From: Porphyromonadaceae bacterium UBA2751
GTDB taxonomy: Bacteria > Bacteroidota > Bacteroidia > Bacteroidales > Muribaculaceae
NCBI GenBank assembly: GCA_002353285.1
Contig: DEJJ01000022.1
Location: forward strand, 139,179-177,546
Reading direction: 5' to 3'
DNA length: 38,368 nucleotides
Part shown: piece by piece, positions 7,976 to 19,538 of the stretch
How the letters are laid out: every line of letters begins with the position of its first letter
Position numbering within the stretch: the stretch's first letter is position 1
Made by a program: the position numbers and the translations under genes
The notes under the pieces: generated by a model
The model's input: the letters and a program-made list of their open reading frames with translations, nothing else
Databases searched by the model: none
What the model was told of the DNA's origin: nothing

Positions 7976-8805
7976 GATAAATGAAATTTTTCGTTTATCT
8001 TTATGCAAAGTTCTTCTATCGTCTCAACTATATTGTCGTAGTAAACTGATAATTGCTCTAGAGGTTTTTTTGCCCAGTCTTGCAATTTGTGTGTAAGATC
8101 AGAAATGTCAGTACTCAGTCTTTCTATTCGATTGGTAACATTGTTTACATTCCTTGTTGTCGACACCAATTTTTCTCTTGCCATATCAGCCTCACGGGCA
8201 ATCTTTTCGTTCCTTTTTATCGTCTTCCAAAAAGCAACGCCTGCAGTAGCTCCGCCTATGGCAAGACCTATAGGGCCTGCCATTGCCAAAATGGTAGCAC
8301 CAGTTGCCATCACGCCACCGCCTACGGCCAAGGCTCCACCACCGATCCATGCCAAGGCTGCATTAGTAGCTGCTGCACCTGTCAAAGTAGAAATGGCAGT
8401 GCAGGTGGCTGCCGTTCCAAAAGTTGTGGCAAGAGCCATAGCTGCAGGGGCACCCAATGTAGCAACAGCTGCTCCAGCAGTAGTGCCTGCAAGCGCCATT
8501 CCAATGTACCGATCTGTTGTGTCATTCGGCGTATTCGTCAAGGCAGCTTCGCTAGTGACAGCTTCTGTGAATATGCGTATGGTCGCCCTTGCATCAGCAA
8601 TGCGCTTGATGCTCTCCATTGGAAAGTCTTGCTGTCGCTGAAGAAGTTTCTCCAACTGCTCAATAGCCTTGACTGCTTCCTTTCGTCTTCCATAGAGTCT
8701 TTCAGCGGCCTTACCAGCTTTTTGGCCAGCATCATTATATTTCCTTTGAGCCTCTTCTAGACCTTTCAAGGCTTTATTCTTGGCATTTGAATTGAATAGA
8801 TCCAT
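7972..8805 (-). CDS. Coiled-coil membrane protein, putative effector
   Basis: This 277-residue protein has an N-terminal coiled coil (about 1-80, rich in A, E, K and R) and a central alanine/glycine-rich hydrophobic block. That block covers about residues 105-200 and includes TAGAAVATLGAPAAMALATT, AALAWIGGGALAVGGGVMA and AMAGPIGLAIGGATAG. A second coiled coil (about 205-275) follows. The layout of two coiled coils around glycine-zipper hairpins resembles pore-forming or membrane-disrupting effectors. The specific family is not recognised. It is the first gene of a three-gene operon with the kinase-like and receiver proteins, and its stop overlaps the next start as ATGA. A promoter lies at 8864-8871. 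The effector role is inferred from architecture and position only. Confidence 0.75.
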   Translation of the reverse strand: MDLFNSNAKNKALKGLEEAQRKYNDAGQKAGKAAERLYGRRKEAVKAIEQLEKLLQRQQDFPMESIKRIADARATIRIFTEAVTSEAALTNTPNDTTDRYIGMALAGTTAGAAVATLGAPAAMALATTFGTAATCTAISTLTGAAATNAALAWIGGGALAVGGGVMATGATILAMAGPIGLAIGGATAGVAFWKTIKRNEKIAREADMAREKLVSTTRNVNNVTNRIERLSTDISDLTHKLQDWAKKPLEQLSVYYDNIVETIEELCIKINEKFHLS

Positions 8806-8863
8806 ATTGCAATAACTAACACTATAATTTCGTATAAATTGTCACTATATACATATCAGAGTA

Positions 8864-8871
8864 CAAAGATA
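8864..8871 (-). promoter_or_regulatory. Promoter of the three-gene operon (-7 TATCTTTG)
   Basis: On the minus strand TATCTTTG precedes the ATG at 8805 by about 60 bases. This gives the operon its own start site, separate from the upstream WYL regulator, which is a natural candidate to act here. Confidence 0.5.
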
Positions 8872-8909
8872 ATAACTAAATCTTATTCTTATCTCTATTA
8901 TTCTATTTT

Positions 8910-9839
8910 TTATAGTTCATGAAGTTCAGAACCATTATAAACATTCAAAGACTCCGCGAGTTCCATCTTAATCCTGTCACGAAAAGAACTTGGAGATAAA
9001 ACCTCTAAAAATCTTCCGTAACTTATAACTTGTCCAACAAGTTCTACGTTAGGATAGACTTCAATTTCAATGTCACCATACTCTTTGCCTACCTCTCTAT
9101 TTGGATATGATATTACCTTTTGTGAATCATGTAGTGGTTTTGTGTTTATACGTCCAAATGTGTATTGGTCGTGAGCTCGTAAGCGTATAGGTGTAAGTAC
9201 TGCCCCTTCTTCAAGCCTTACACCTACCAGGTGGGCAAGAAAATTGTATTCGTCTTGTTCAGCTGCCAAGTATGCTGCACCCGAACCGCGAATATCTCCT
9301 TCTATTCGGTCTAAAGCCATTGCAAATTTTCGAAAAGGCTTTTTCCCATCCATTTCTGACACGCCAAAAACAAATGAACGTCCATTGAAGTCATGTAGCA
9401 AATGTGGATGGAATGTTATTTCCATTATCTTTCTGTTAAATGGCCGGTAGGAAACCTTTACGGCTTTCCTATAAGCAATACAGTCTGATAGTACATCGTA
9501 TCTTTCTTTTATTAATGCTCTAAAACGTATGTTCTTAAGGGGATCTTTGTCTGACCCAATATATTGATAGCTTGTCGTTCTTCCACTAGGTATGGAAATA
9601 ACGGAATATCCATATTTCCTAAATTCATCAACGACCTCTGGAACAACATGTTTCAATGTCTTATATAAATCATGTCCGGTTACTTTTGGCGTTGAAAGTT
9701 CACCTCCGTCATATTCGCACAGGATTCTCTCATATGAAATGTTTTCACCTGTAATTAAGAGATTGTAGAAAGTCTCTACAAGCTCACCTCTAGGTCCATC
9801 ATATGTAAAGATGTTCTGCTTCATCTTCCCAATTGACAT
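8910..9839 (-). CDS. WYL-domain transcriptional regulator
   Basis: The 309-residue protein has an N-terminal winged-helix-like part (about 1-95). A WYL domain follows (about 120-205, with AVKVSYRPFNRK, HPHLLHDFNGRSFVFG and FAMALDRIEG). The C-terminal extension (about 225-305) matches the WCX region (DIEIEVYPNVELVGQVISYG then LEVLSP). WYL proteins bind ligands, often nucleic acid or nucleotide, and regulators of this layout (BrxR, CapW) control phage-defence operons. Here it follows an XRE-type HTH gene by 29 bases and precedes the three-gene operon by 104 bases, so it probably regulates that operon. ATG at 9839 is used; an internal ATG at 9824 is possible. Confidence 0.88.
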   Translation of the reverse strand: MSIGKMKQNIFTYDGPRGELVETFYNLLITGENISYERILCEYDGGELSTPKVTGHDLYKTLKHVVPEVVDEFRKYGYSVISIPSGRTTSYQYIGSDKDPLKNIRFRALIKERYDVLSDCIAYRKAVKVSYRPFNRKIMEITFHPHLLHDFNGRSFVFGVSEMDGKKPFRKFAMALDRIEGDIRGSGAAYLAAEQDEYNFLAHLVGVRLEEGAVLTPIRLRAHDQYTFGRINTKPLHDSQKVISYPNREVGKEYGDIEIEVYPNVELVGQVISYGRFLEVLSPSSFRDRIKMELAESLNVYNGSELHEL

Positions 9840-9868
9840 TAGTTGTAATGTATAAGATAATCAAAGAA

Positions 9869-10069
9869 TCATTCGTCCCCTGTTAGGAGATCTCGTTTGT
9901 CCACCTCTAATAATTCTGCAATCTTTGCTAAAGTCTGAAGATCTGGCTGGGCAGAATTTGAACACCATTTGCTGACAGTACAATTACTTTTACCTAGCTG
10001 TTCTGCAAGCCATTTACCTGTTCTTTTCTTCTTGACAAGTACAAGTTTTATTTGATTTAAATCTCCCAT
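9869..10069 (-). CDS. XRE/Cro-type helix-turn-helix protein
   Basis: This 66-residue protein is one HTH domain. GKWLAEQLGKSNCTVSKWCS is helix 2-turn-helix 3, followed by QPDLQTLAKIAELLEVDKRDLL, the usual end of the XRE fold. Such small regulators commonly bind an operator overlapping their own promoter. It lies just upstream of the WYL gene and is probably cotranscribed with it. Confidence 0.88.
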   Translation of the reverse strand: MGDLNQIKLVLVKKKRTGKWLAEQLGKSNCTVSKWCSNSAQPDLQTLAKIAELLEVDKRDLLTGDE

Positions 10070-10094
10070 AACTTTAAATGTTTTAATTTGAACG

Positions 10095-10102
10095 CAAAAA
10101 TA
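10095..10102 (-). promoter_or_regulatory. Promoter of the HTH-WYL pair (-7 TATTTTTG)
   Basis: The minus strand reads TATTTTTGCG about 26 bases before the ATG at 10,069. The short distance leaves little leader, so an operator for the HTH protein may overlap it. Confidence 0.5.
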
Positions 10103-10238
10103 ATAAAATAATTCTTAAAAACATATTTTATAAAAATAAAATTATGTTTCTTTATGAAAAATTGAGTGAAAAGTATATTAAATTGGGGAATTTTGTAAGT
10201 TTTAACGTCAGATGCACTTTTTGGGGACGGCAAAAAGC

Positions 10239-10287
10239 GGAAAAATCAGCCATGTCCAAAACGAGTATTGAAAATGGCTGATTTTCC
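10239..10287. repeat. Inverted repeat with 14-bp arms
   Basis: GGAAAAATCAGCCAT and ATGGCTGATTTTCC are complementary over 14 pairs with one bulged A, separated by about 20 bases. It sits between the HTH gene and the 70-aa gene. It could be a terminator for the minus-strand gene upstream or a recombination or binding site at the island edge. Confidence 0.5.
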
Positions 10288-10416
10288 TTTAACTAGTTAT
10301 TTATTGTTAAATTCTGTTATGATTAAATAAAAACAAAGAATTGTTATTATACAATTCCTACTGGCTTTATAAGTTGAAGGCTCACTTGACCTATTTCTTC
10401 CTCTTTGAGGAATCTG

Positions 10417-10629
10417 TCATTCTAATTTTCTCTGATACAATTGTGTTTGTTTCTTGTCGAGATTCGTAATCCTTACCTGAACCTTTGTTGGACGTTCTAT
10501 CTCGTCAGGCAAAGACAAAAGGAGTCTCGTTATTACCTGTTCAATATTTGTAAATCCAGAGTCCTCAATTACTGACACACGCTCACCACTGATGAATGCC
10601 TCTCCACGAATAAGATTGTACTTCGACAT
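10417..10629 (-). CDS. Small uncharacterised protein (70 aa)
   Basis: The ATG at 10,629 has GAGAGG directly before it. The 70-residue product is polar and mixed alpha/beta by eye (ISGERVSVIEDSGFTNIEQV, then PTKVQVRITNLDKKQTQLYQ). No signal peptide or membrane segment is present. It lies just downstream of the ppdK terminator on the same strand, so it needs its own start or read-through. An upstream TTG at 10,665 is rejected because it falls inside the terminator hairpin. I do not recognise a family. Confidence 0.5.
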   Translation of the reverse strand: MSKYNLIRGEAFISGERVSVIEDSGFTNIEQVITRLLLSLPDEIERPTKVQVRITNLDKKQTQLYQRKLE

Positions 10630-10649
10630 CCTCTCAAATAAGATACTAA

Positions 10650-10681
10650 AAAGGGACCTGCCCAAACGGACAGGTCCCTTT
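10650..10681 (-). terminator. Intrinsic terminator of ppdK
   Basis: AAAGGGACCTG pairs with CAGGTCCCTTT (11 bp, 10-base loop), and on the minus strand the hairpin runs straight into a T-rich stretch. It begins about 20 bases after the ppdK stop. Confidence 0.85.
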
Positions 10682-10700
10682 ACTTATGTGAGAGTGATTA

Positions 10701-13415
<2,715 letters not shown>

Positions 13416-13529
13416 TTTTTAAATTTGAATTAAAATATAAATATAGAAAATGTTTAGAAATTTCATGTAATGACCTGAGCAGCAATAGATTCTAACATCG
13501 TTGGGCCAGGTCTATGGTCTTATCGGGTG

Positions 13530-13537
13530 CAAAGATA
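13530..13537 (-). promoter_or_regulatory. ppdK promoter (-7 TATCTTTG)
   Basis: The minus strand reads CTATCTTTGCACCC about 115 bases upstream of the ppdK ATG, matching TAnnTTTG. The GCACC that follows also occurs at two island promoters. Confidence 0.6.
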
Positions 13538-13724
13538 GTGAAAATTTTTGATTAATATTAAATAATTATTATTATAATCACGGTATAAATTGTGCAAACC
13601 ATTGAATTTGCAAAAATGTGAAAACTAACGAGGTTGCGTTCCGCGCGCAATAACCACTTAAATGTCTACAACCTGAGGAAGATCCGTGAAGCCTCATAGA
13701 AACGACAAAAAAGGCACGAAGATA

Positions 13725-13756
13725 TTTGCAAAAATGTTCTGTATTCGCTAACTTTG
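13725..13756 (+). promoter_or_regulatory. Promoter of the first macroglobulin gene
   Basis: TTTG at 13,725-13,728 and TAACTTTG at 13,749-13,756 are separated by 20 bases, close to the Bacteroidetes -33/-7 arrangement. The ATG follows about 22 bases later. Confidence 0.65.
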
Positions 13757-13778
13757 CGATGTTATCAAGAAAGGGCTT

Positions 13779-16700
13779 ATGTTTATGAGAAACAGGATAA
13801 TTACTTTATTTGTCGTAATGCTTGTGATGTCGTTCACAGCATTTGCGCAGGATGCGCCCAATTTCGCTTTCCCCAGGAAGGTTAGTGCTGAGGCGTTGAC
13901 GCAGCTTGACAAGGCACTCACGAGTGGCGACGGCAAGGTGGTAGTCGATGCGCTAGTACGCTATTCTCTGGCACAAAGCAGCATCTCAAAGCAAAAAATG
14001 GACTCCATTATGCCTCGCATTGAGCAAGTGGCACAACAAGAACGACGTCTTGACATCAAGGCTCTACTTTATCACCTCGAAGCCAGTGTGCTTTACAGTT
14101 ACTATAACAGGTATGGAGGGCAGAAAGAGATTGTCGACACCTTGCCAAGTCGTTATGAGCGTTGGAGCAAAGGGCAAATAAATGATAAACTTCATGAACT
14201 GGTTAACCTGTCACTAAATGATGAGAAGACACTGCTCGGTTGCCCGCTGCGCAATTATTCAGACATAATCAAGGAGGACAGCTTGGGCATGTGCAAGTCT
14301 CTTTTCCAGTTCTTGGCACTTCAAGGTTATCTCATGGTTCATGAGGATGATGTGCTGCGACGATTGATGGTAAACTGCGATCCAGGTAGTGAACTTCACA
14401 TGCTGGCAGTGAAAACATCGCTATTGTCGCCATTGCATCTTGAGTTGCTAGGTGTGGAAGAACCGATGAATGGGAGCGAGGTGGCAAAGCTCTATTATGA
14501 TAAATACAAGGCAAGTGAGAGTGCCGGCATGCTTCTTCCCGAGATTGATGATGAGGAACTCTGGGAGGATTATGTGGCTCGTTATCCTAAAGGTCGCCAC
14601 ACTCCAGCTGTGAAAAACAAAATATCGCGATTAAAAACCAAATCTTTGAAAGTGAGGCCCATAGGGGAATGTACCCCACGCGATTCAATTAAGCTATGGG
14701 TTGATAGCAAGAATGTGGATGCCTTCAAGCTGAACTTTTACCGCATTAACGATGATGTTAAGGACCAACGCAGCTACAAAGAGGATGACCTTACCCTAGT
14801 ACTGACTAAAGAAATAACAGTTGATGAGAATGTAGATTATTATATGCTACCCCCACAGCCCTACGGTAGATATTTGGTTGATTATTCATTCAATGATGAA
14901 TTCGGACAAGAAGTGAGCCGAGGTGATGAAATAGAATGTTCTACGATTAACGTCCATGACTTGATGTTAATGGGCTTTAGTTACAAGGATAAAGAAGATG
15001 ATGTGCATAGCCTGCTTGCTGTTGACATGACGAGTGGAGCCCCAGTTACAGGAGCAACTGTGAGCACCAAGGGATGGACTGGCGTGAGCAATGGCGATGG
15101 AATGGTAACACATCGGGGCGATTTTTTATTTGAAACTTCCTATCAAGCGTCGAAAGGAGAAGACAAGTGGGGAAAAGGCTTTAATATGTTCACTGAATAT
15201 TATGATGAGGAAAACACCCGTGCCGACTTTTACACTAATCTCTCAATCTTCCGTCCCGGTGAGACGGTGAACTTTGTGGGAATTGTATATAGTATCTCAC
15301 CAAAGTATCGCAAGCCCGTTGCTGACAAAGAGGTGGTTGTTGAACTTCGTGATCCTAATAGTGAACTTGTTGAAGAAATACGTCTTGTGAGTGACAATTT
15401 GGGGCGTGTGGAAGGGACTTTTATTTTGCCTAAGGATAGGATGAATGGCGATTATAGAATTATTTGCAAGCAGGATAAATCTCATGTCTTGGTAAACAAA
15501 TATATTAAGGTGAGTGAATACAAGATACCCACTTTCATGGTCGATTTAGACGAGCAGCATCCTTATCATCTTGGCGAAGATGTGGTAATTGGCGGCACTG
15601 TTATCAGCTATAGCGGAATGCCCATATCCGGAGCTGAGGTATCACTTGAAGTGGAATATAATTCATGGCGTTATGAAGAACGAGAATTGCCCGACACTAC
15701 ACTTGTGACCGATGCTAATGGTCGATTTGAGCTTAAAATACCCGCCGATTGTTTCAATGTGCCAGAGAAAAAAATATTGGGCGATAGCGATTATGTTTAT
15801 GATTATACCGATTTTTATAGCTATAGCGTTGAGGCAGTTAATGACCAAGGCGAGATGTGCGAGAGCGGAGGCATTTTTGAGGTTATACTAAAGGCTGCCA
15901 CAAGTGTAGAAGCCGAGAAGGCTGAAATTTTGCTCGATGGCAATAAGGCGGACTTCCCAGCCAAATTGTCGAGCAATACCAATGAAGTTGTGCCCGTCTT
16001 ATACAAGCTGCTGAAACCCGATGGTCAAGAGGTGTTTAGTGGCGAGGTGATGAGCAACAATCTCAAGGTTGACTGGAACAAACTTCCCTCGGGGATATAT
16101 GACTTTGAAGTGTGGACTGCAACCGACACTATTCACGACACGAGTGAGGTTCTGCTCTACCGCCTTACCGATAAGCATTGCTATCTTGAAGATACCCCAT
16201 TATGGTTGATGCCAGGAGGTTCCAAGGTTGCTAAGAATGGCAAGGGCGAGGTGCTGATTGGCACCTCGGTCAAGGAGTCACATATCTATTATATCGCATC
16301 AACAAGCGATGGCATTATTTCCAGTGGATGGCTACATTACAAGCCAGGAATTCACAAGTTCGCCCTAAAGTTGCCCAAAAATCTGCAAGAAGCAGTTAAA
16401 GTGAATTTCTATAATGTTTATAATAAGGCCTTTAGTGACGAAGGTGTTCAACTGCAACCAATAGCTCCACCTGTTAAGTTGGATGTTAAGATAGAGAGTT
16501 TCCGCAACAAGCTTGTTCCAGGAGATAAAGAGCGATGGTCGTTCACTCTAATCGACAACAAGAATAATAAGCAGCAAGGTGCCTTGATGCTTGAAATGGT
16601 CGATAAGGCTATCGATGACTTGTATTCTAATGAATGGTCTGCTGAGTTTGACATGTGGGATGAACCTTTATTCAATTTCCAAGCACAAGATATTTATGCC

Positions 16701-19511
16701 GGTGCTTTTTACGGAGGCCCACAACTCAGTTGGCACCGACCGTGGCTTGAGGAACGCAAGATTTTAGTGCCAAAACTTAACACCTATCATCGTGGTTGGT
16801 TTAATGTTATGACCATCGACGGCATTGGTTTTGGACTGAAAAGCACAAAGGTGACAAGTTGTGACAGCACTGGTTACACTGTCACAGGGTGGGTCTATTA
16901 TGATGAGGATTTTGAACCTATTATTGGCGCTAATGTATATGAAAAGGAAAGACCTATTCATGGCACTGCAACCGATATGGATGGCAAGTTCACGCTGGTC
17001 GTGCCATCGTTGAACGGCTCAATTTTAGTCAGGTACATTGGAACAAAAGACTATGAGTTGAAGCTGTCGTCATTGCCTCAGGTAATTCTCTTGGGCGAAG
17101 ATGATGAGACTGCGCTCCAAGAAGTTGTTGTAACTGGCTATGGTGTTGAGAGCAAGCGACTTTATACTGGCTCTTCAACTGCCGATGTGGGAAAACTTCT
17201 TGAAGGCCGTGCGGCAGGTGTTTCGGTGAGTGATGAAGATGATGAAGAAGTTAATTCTCAGAAAGTCACAGAACTGAATATTGTCGCTGATGAGAATGTG
17301 AGTGAAAATAGCAAAAAAGATGCTCGCAAAGCCTTGTTGCAACAAATCAAGGCACGCGAGCTAGGAGTGAAAACCGCACTGTGGAAACCCATGCTAACAA
17401 CCGATGAGAATGGTCGATTGACGGTAGAGTTCACTGTTCCCGAGAATAACTCAATATGGATAGTGCAGGCAATTGCCTATAACAAGGACATGATAAGTGG
17501 AAGCCGGCATGAGGAGGTAGTAACTAGTCGTCCACTTATGGTGAAGCCTGTTGCGCCTCGTTTCCTGCGTCATGGCGACAAGGTGACGCTTAAGGCACAG
17601 GTGCAGAATGCCGATGACACCACAGCCACGGTTGATGCTGTGGTCGAGATGTTTGATTTGAACACCAATGCCGTGCTTCACTCTGCCAGTGAGCAGCTAA
17701 CTCTCTCGCCACAAGAGACCCGCAACGTGGAGATCACTTGGACTGTTCCCGACACTCTCGCCCTGGTGGGCATGCGTGTGAAAGCGGCAACTGAGCGTTG
17801 GGGCGATGGCGAGCAGCTTGCAATTCCCGTGCTCGAGGCAGTTAGCCCCGTGATTGAGGCGAAACCGTTCTATATTGAACCAGGCATGAGTGGCAATATC
17901 ACAATCCCGACTTATCCCGAAGGGGCAAAAGTGAGCATTGAGACTTGCGAAAATCCATTGTGGTATACTGTCATGGCTCTGCCCACAATCTATGGTGATA
18001 GCGACAACGACAAGATTGCTACCTGTATTGCTCACAGTCTCTATGCGCAAAGCGTGGCTCAAGACCTTGCGGGCTGCGAACCCAAGATTGCCTCTGCCAT
18101 CCGTTCATGGCAGGGCGACAGCACTGTGACATCGATGCTGCGTCAGAATCCCTCACTAAAGATTGGCGACTTAATGGCATCGCCATTTGTGGGGGCTGCA
18201 AAGCGCGAATCGTTGAGAATGCAGCAATTGAGTAACCTCTTAGACACCACTAAGATGAACGCTGAGCATGAACGACTGGTTAAGGCGCTTGGCAACCTCC
18301 AGCAGAGCGATGGTGGCTGGGCTTGGTTCAACTATCCCGGCTGCGAGTCATCGCTATGGACCACGATCGATGTGCTGCAACTCATTGCCGAGCAGATGAT
18401 GATAATCACCAACGTTGGCGATACTACACTCAACGGTATGGTGCAGCGCGCCGTGCGTTACTGCGACAAGACTATAGAAGATAATCTCAAGGGAGGCAAT
18501 AATGTTAATTACATGGCATTTGCCTATGTGCGCTCATTCTTCCCGCAAGTCAAGATGGACAAGACCGCCAAGGCACTATATGACCGCAGCATCAAGGCTG
18601 TCGCCAAGCGATGGCAGGACTACTCGCTAATAGACCGTGCCTATGCCGCTATCGTGCTTGCACGCAATGGCAATGAAGCCGAGGCTCGCAAGATTGTGCA
18701 GTCGCTTCGCGAGTATGCCATCACCGACCAATGGGGCATGCATTGGGATAACCTGCAAGAGGGATATGCTGCTTGGTATGATAAAGTTACACTCACAGCT
18801 CGAGTGCTCGAGGCAATGGCTCTAGTTGATCCACAAGAGAGCGAAATACACCAGATTCACAAGTGGATGCTGCTCATGAAGCAGAGCAACGATTGGGGCT
18901 CTAGCAGCATGGCAGCTCAAGCGGTTTATTCCTTGCTCACCACGGGCGATGGTAACGACTGGATGACCGACTCGCTGGGCTACTCGGTGCGTGAGGTCGC
19001 ATCCGGCAGTTCTATTAACTTCAATCAAAAAGCTCATCCACAATGGGGAGCAGTCTATGCCGCCTATTCGGCCCCGATGGAAAGTGTCAAGGCTTCTGGC
19101 ACCGATGATATTAGCATAACTAAGCGCATGATGCGCTATGGCAAGGATGGCAAACTCCAGGAGTTCACAACGCTAAAGGTTGGTGACAAGGTGCAGGTGC
19201 GCATCACCATCGATGCTGCCAAGGATTTAGACTATGTGACCGTAAGCGACGAGCGTGCTGCTTGCTTTGAACCTGTTGACAAAACTTCTGACTACAAATA
19301 TAGTGAGGGTATGTTCTACTATAACGAGGTTAAGGATAGTAAGACCAACCTCTTTATCAATAGCATTCGCCGTGGCGTCCACACTGTTACTTACGATGTG
19401 ATGGTCACCAATGTGGGCACCTTTGCGGCTGGTGTAGCACAAGCCCAGAGCCAATACTCTCCACAAGCAGTTGCTCACACTGCTGCTGCAACCATTGTGG
19501 TTGAGAAGTGA
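13779..19511 (+). CDS. Alpha-2-macroglobulin family protein with degenerate SusC-like insert
   Basis: The 1910-residue protein begins with a signal peptide ending near AFAQ. Residues about 25-300 are a helical N-terminal region, and the MG2 domain lies near 480-580 (LSIFRPGETVNFVGIVYS). More macroglobulin beta domains follow. A carboxypeptidase-regulatory-like domain starts near 1033 (EPIIGANVYEKE, then DMDGKFTLVVP) and ends in VVVTGYG near 1117. After LLEGRAAGVSV the TonB plug is replaced by a short acidic linker. The A2M domain begins near 1192 (GVKTALWKPMLTTDENGRL), then the helical thioester-type domain. The GCxEQ thioester motif is absent; TCENPLWYTVM stands in its place. Such proteins are thought to be envelope-anchored protease traps or surface factors. 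It is a paralogue of the gene at 28,569. Confidence 0.92.
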   Translation: MFMRNRIITLFVVMLVMSFTAFAQDAPNFAFPRKVSAEALTQLDKALTSGDGKVVVDALVRYSLAQSSISKQKMDSIMPRIEQVAQQERRLDIKALLYHLEASVLYSYYNRYGGQKEIVDTLPSRYERWSKGQINDKLHELVNLSLNDEKTLLGCPLRNYSDIIKEDSLGMCKSLFQFLALQGYLMVHEDDVLRRLMVNCDPGSELHMLAVKTSLLSPLHLELLGVEEPMNGSEVAKLYYDKYKASESAGMLLPEIDDEELWEDYVARYPKGRHTPAVKNKISRLKTKSLKVRPIGECTPRDSIKLWVDSKNVDAFKLNFYRINDDVKDQRSYKEDDLTLVLTKEITVDENVDYYMLPPQPYGRYLVDYSFNDEFGQEVSRGDEIECSTINVHDLMLMGFSYKDKEDDVHSLLAVDMTSGAPVTGATVSTKGWTGVSNGDGMVTHRGDFLFETSYQASKGEDKWGKGFNMFTEYYDEENTRADFYTNLSIFRPGETVNFVGIVYSISPKYRKPVADKEVVVELRDPNSELVEEIRLVSDNLGRVEGTFILPKDRMNGDYRIICKQDKSHVLVNKYIKVSEYKIPTFMVDLDEQHPYHLGEDVVIGGTVISYSGMPISGAEVSLEVEYNSWRYEERELPDTTLVTDANGRFELKIPADCFNVPEKKILGDSDYVYDYTDFYSYSVEAVNDQGEMCESGGIFEVILKAATSVEAEKAEILLDGNKADFPAKLSSNTNEVVPVLYKLLKPDGQEVFSGEVMSNNLKVDWNKLPSGIYDFEVWTATDTIHDTSEVLLYRLTDKHCYLEDTPLWLMPGGSKVAKNGKGEVLIGTSVKESHIYYIASTSDGIISSGWLHYKPGIHKFALKLPKNLQEAVKVNFYNVYNKAFSDEGVQLQPIAPPVKLDVKIESFRNKLVPGDKERWSFTLIDNKNNKQQGALMLEMVDKAIDDLYSNEWSAEFDMWDEPLFNFQAQDIYAGAFYGGPQLSWHRPWLEERKILVPKLNTYHRGWFNVMTIDGIGFGLKSTKVTSCDSTGYTVTGWVYYDEDFEPIIGANVYEKERPIHGTATDMDGKFTLVVPSLNGSILVRYIGTKDYELKLSSLPQVILLGEDDETALQEVVVTGYGVESKRLYTGSSTADVGKLLEGRAAGVSVSDEDDEEVNSQKVTELNIVADENVSENSKKDARKALLQQIKARELGVKTALWKPMLTTDENGRLTVEFTVPENNSIWIVQAIAYNKDMISGSRHEEVVTSRPLMVKPVAPRFLRHGDKVTLKAQVQNADDTTATVDAVVEMFDLNTNAVLHSASEQLTLSPQETRNVEITWTVPDTLALVGMRVKAATERWGDGEQLAIPVLEAVSPVIEAKPFYIEPGMSGNITIPTYPEGAKVSIETCENPLWYTVMALPTIYGDSDNDKIATCIAHSLYAQSVAQDLAGCEPKIASAIRSWQGDSTVTSMLRQNPSLKIGDLMASPFVGAAKRESLRMQQLSNLLDTTKMNAEHERLVKALGNLQQSDGGWAWFNYPGCESSLWTTIDVLQLIAEQMMIITNVGDTTLNGMVQRAVRYCDKTIEDNLKGGNNVNYMAFAYVRSFFPQVKMDKTAKALYDRSIKAVAKRWQDYSLIDRAYAAIVLARNGNEAEARKIVQSLREYAITDQWGMHWDNLQEGYAAWYDKVTLTARVLEAMALVDPQESEIHQIHKWMLLMKQSNDWGSSSMAAQAVYSLLTTGDGNDWMTDSLGYSVREVASGSSINFNQKAHPQWGAVYAAYSAPMESVKASGTDDISITKRMMRYGKDGKLQEFTTLKVGDKVQVRITIDAAKDLDYVTVSDERAACFEPVDKTSDYKYSEGMFYYNEVKDSKTNLFINSIRRGVHTVTYDVMVTNVGTFAAGVAQAQSQYSPQAVAHTAAATIVVEK

Positions 19512-19538
19512 CAATCTAGAATAATAACTGGAACAAAA

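Larger units (their letters stand above)
10070..10416. other. AT-rich intergenic region at the island edge
   Basis: This 347-base stretch holds the promoter of the HTH gene and a long imperfect inverted repeat (10,239-10,287), both listed separately. The remainder is AT-rich with no supported gene. Confidence 0.6.
13416..13778. other. Divergent intergenic region between ppdK and the first macroglobulin gene
   Basis: This region carries the ppdK promoter on the minus strand and the macroglobulin gene promoter on the plus strand, about 200 bases apart. No small gene or RNA gene is recognised between them. Confidence 0.6.

Noticed and set aside
7976..8008. Longer kinase-like protein starting at a TTG at 8008
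   Set aside because: The ATG at 7975 gives a classic ATGA overlap with the preceding stop.
8080..8760. Long plus-strand frames opposite the coiled-coil membrane gene
   Set aside because: They arise from the repetitive alanine/glycine codons of the real minus-strand gene.
10630..10665. Longer 70-aa protein starting at a TTG at 10,665
   Set aside because: That codon falls inside the ppdK terminator hairpin.
1..10700. Insertion sequence or integrase explaining the accessory island
   Set aside because: No transposase, integrase or terminal repeats were recognised; the mechanism of acquisition is not visible in this window.
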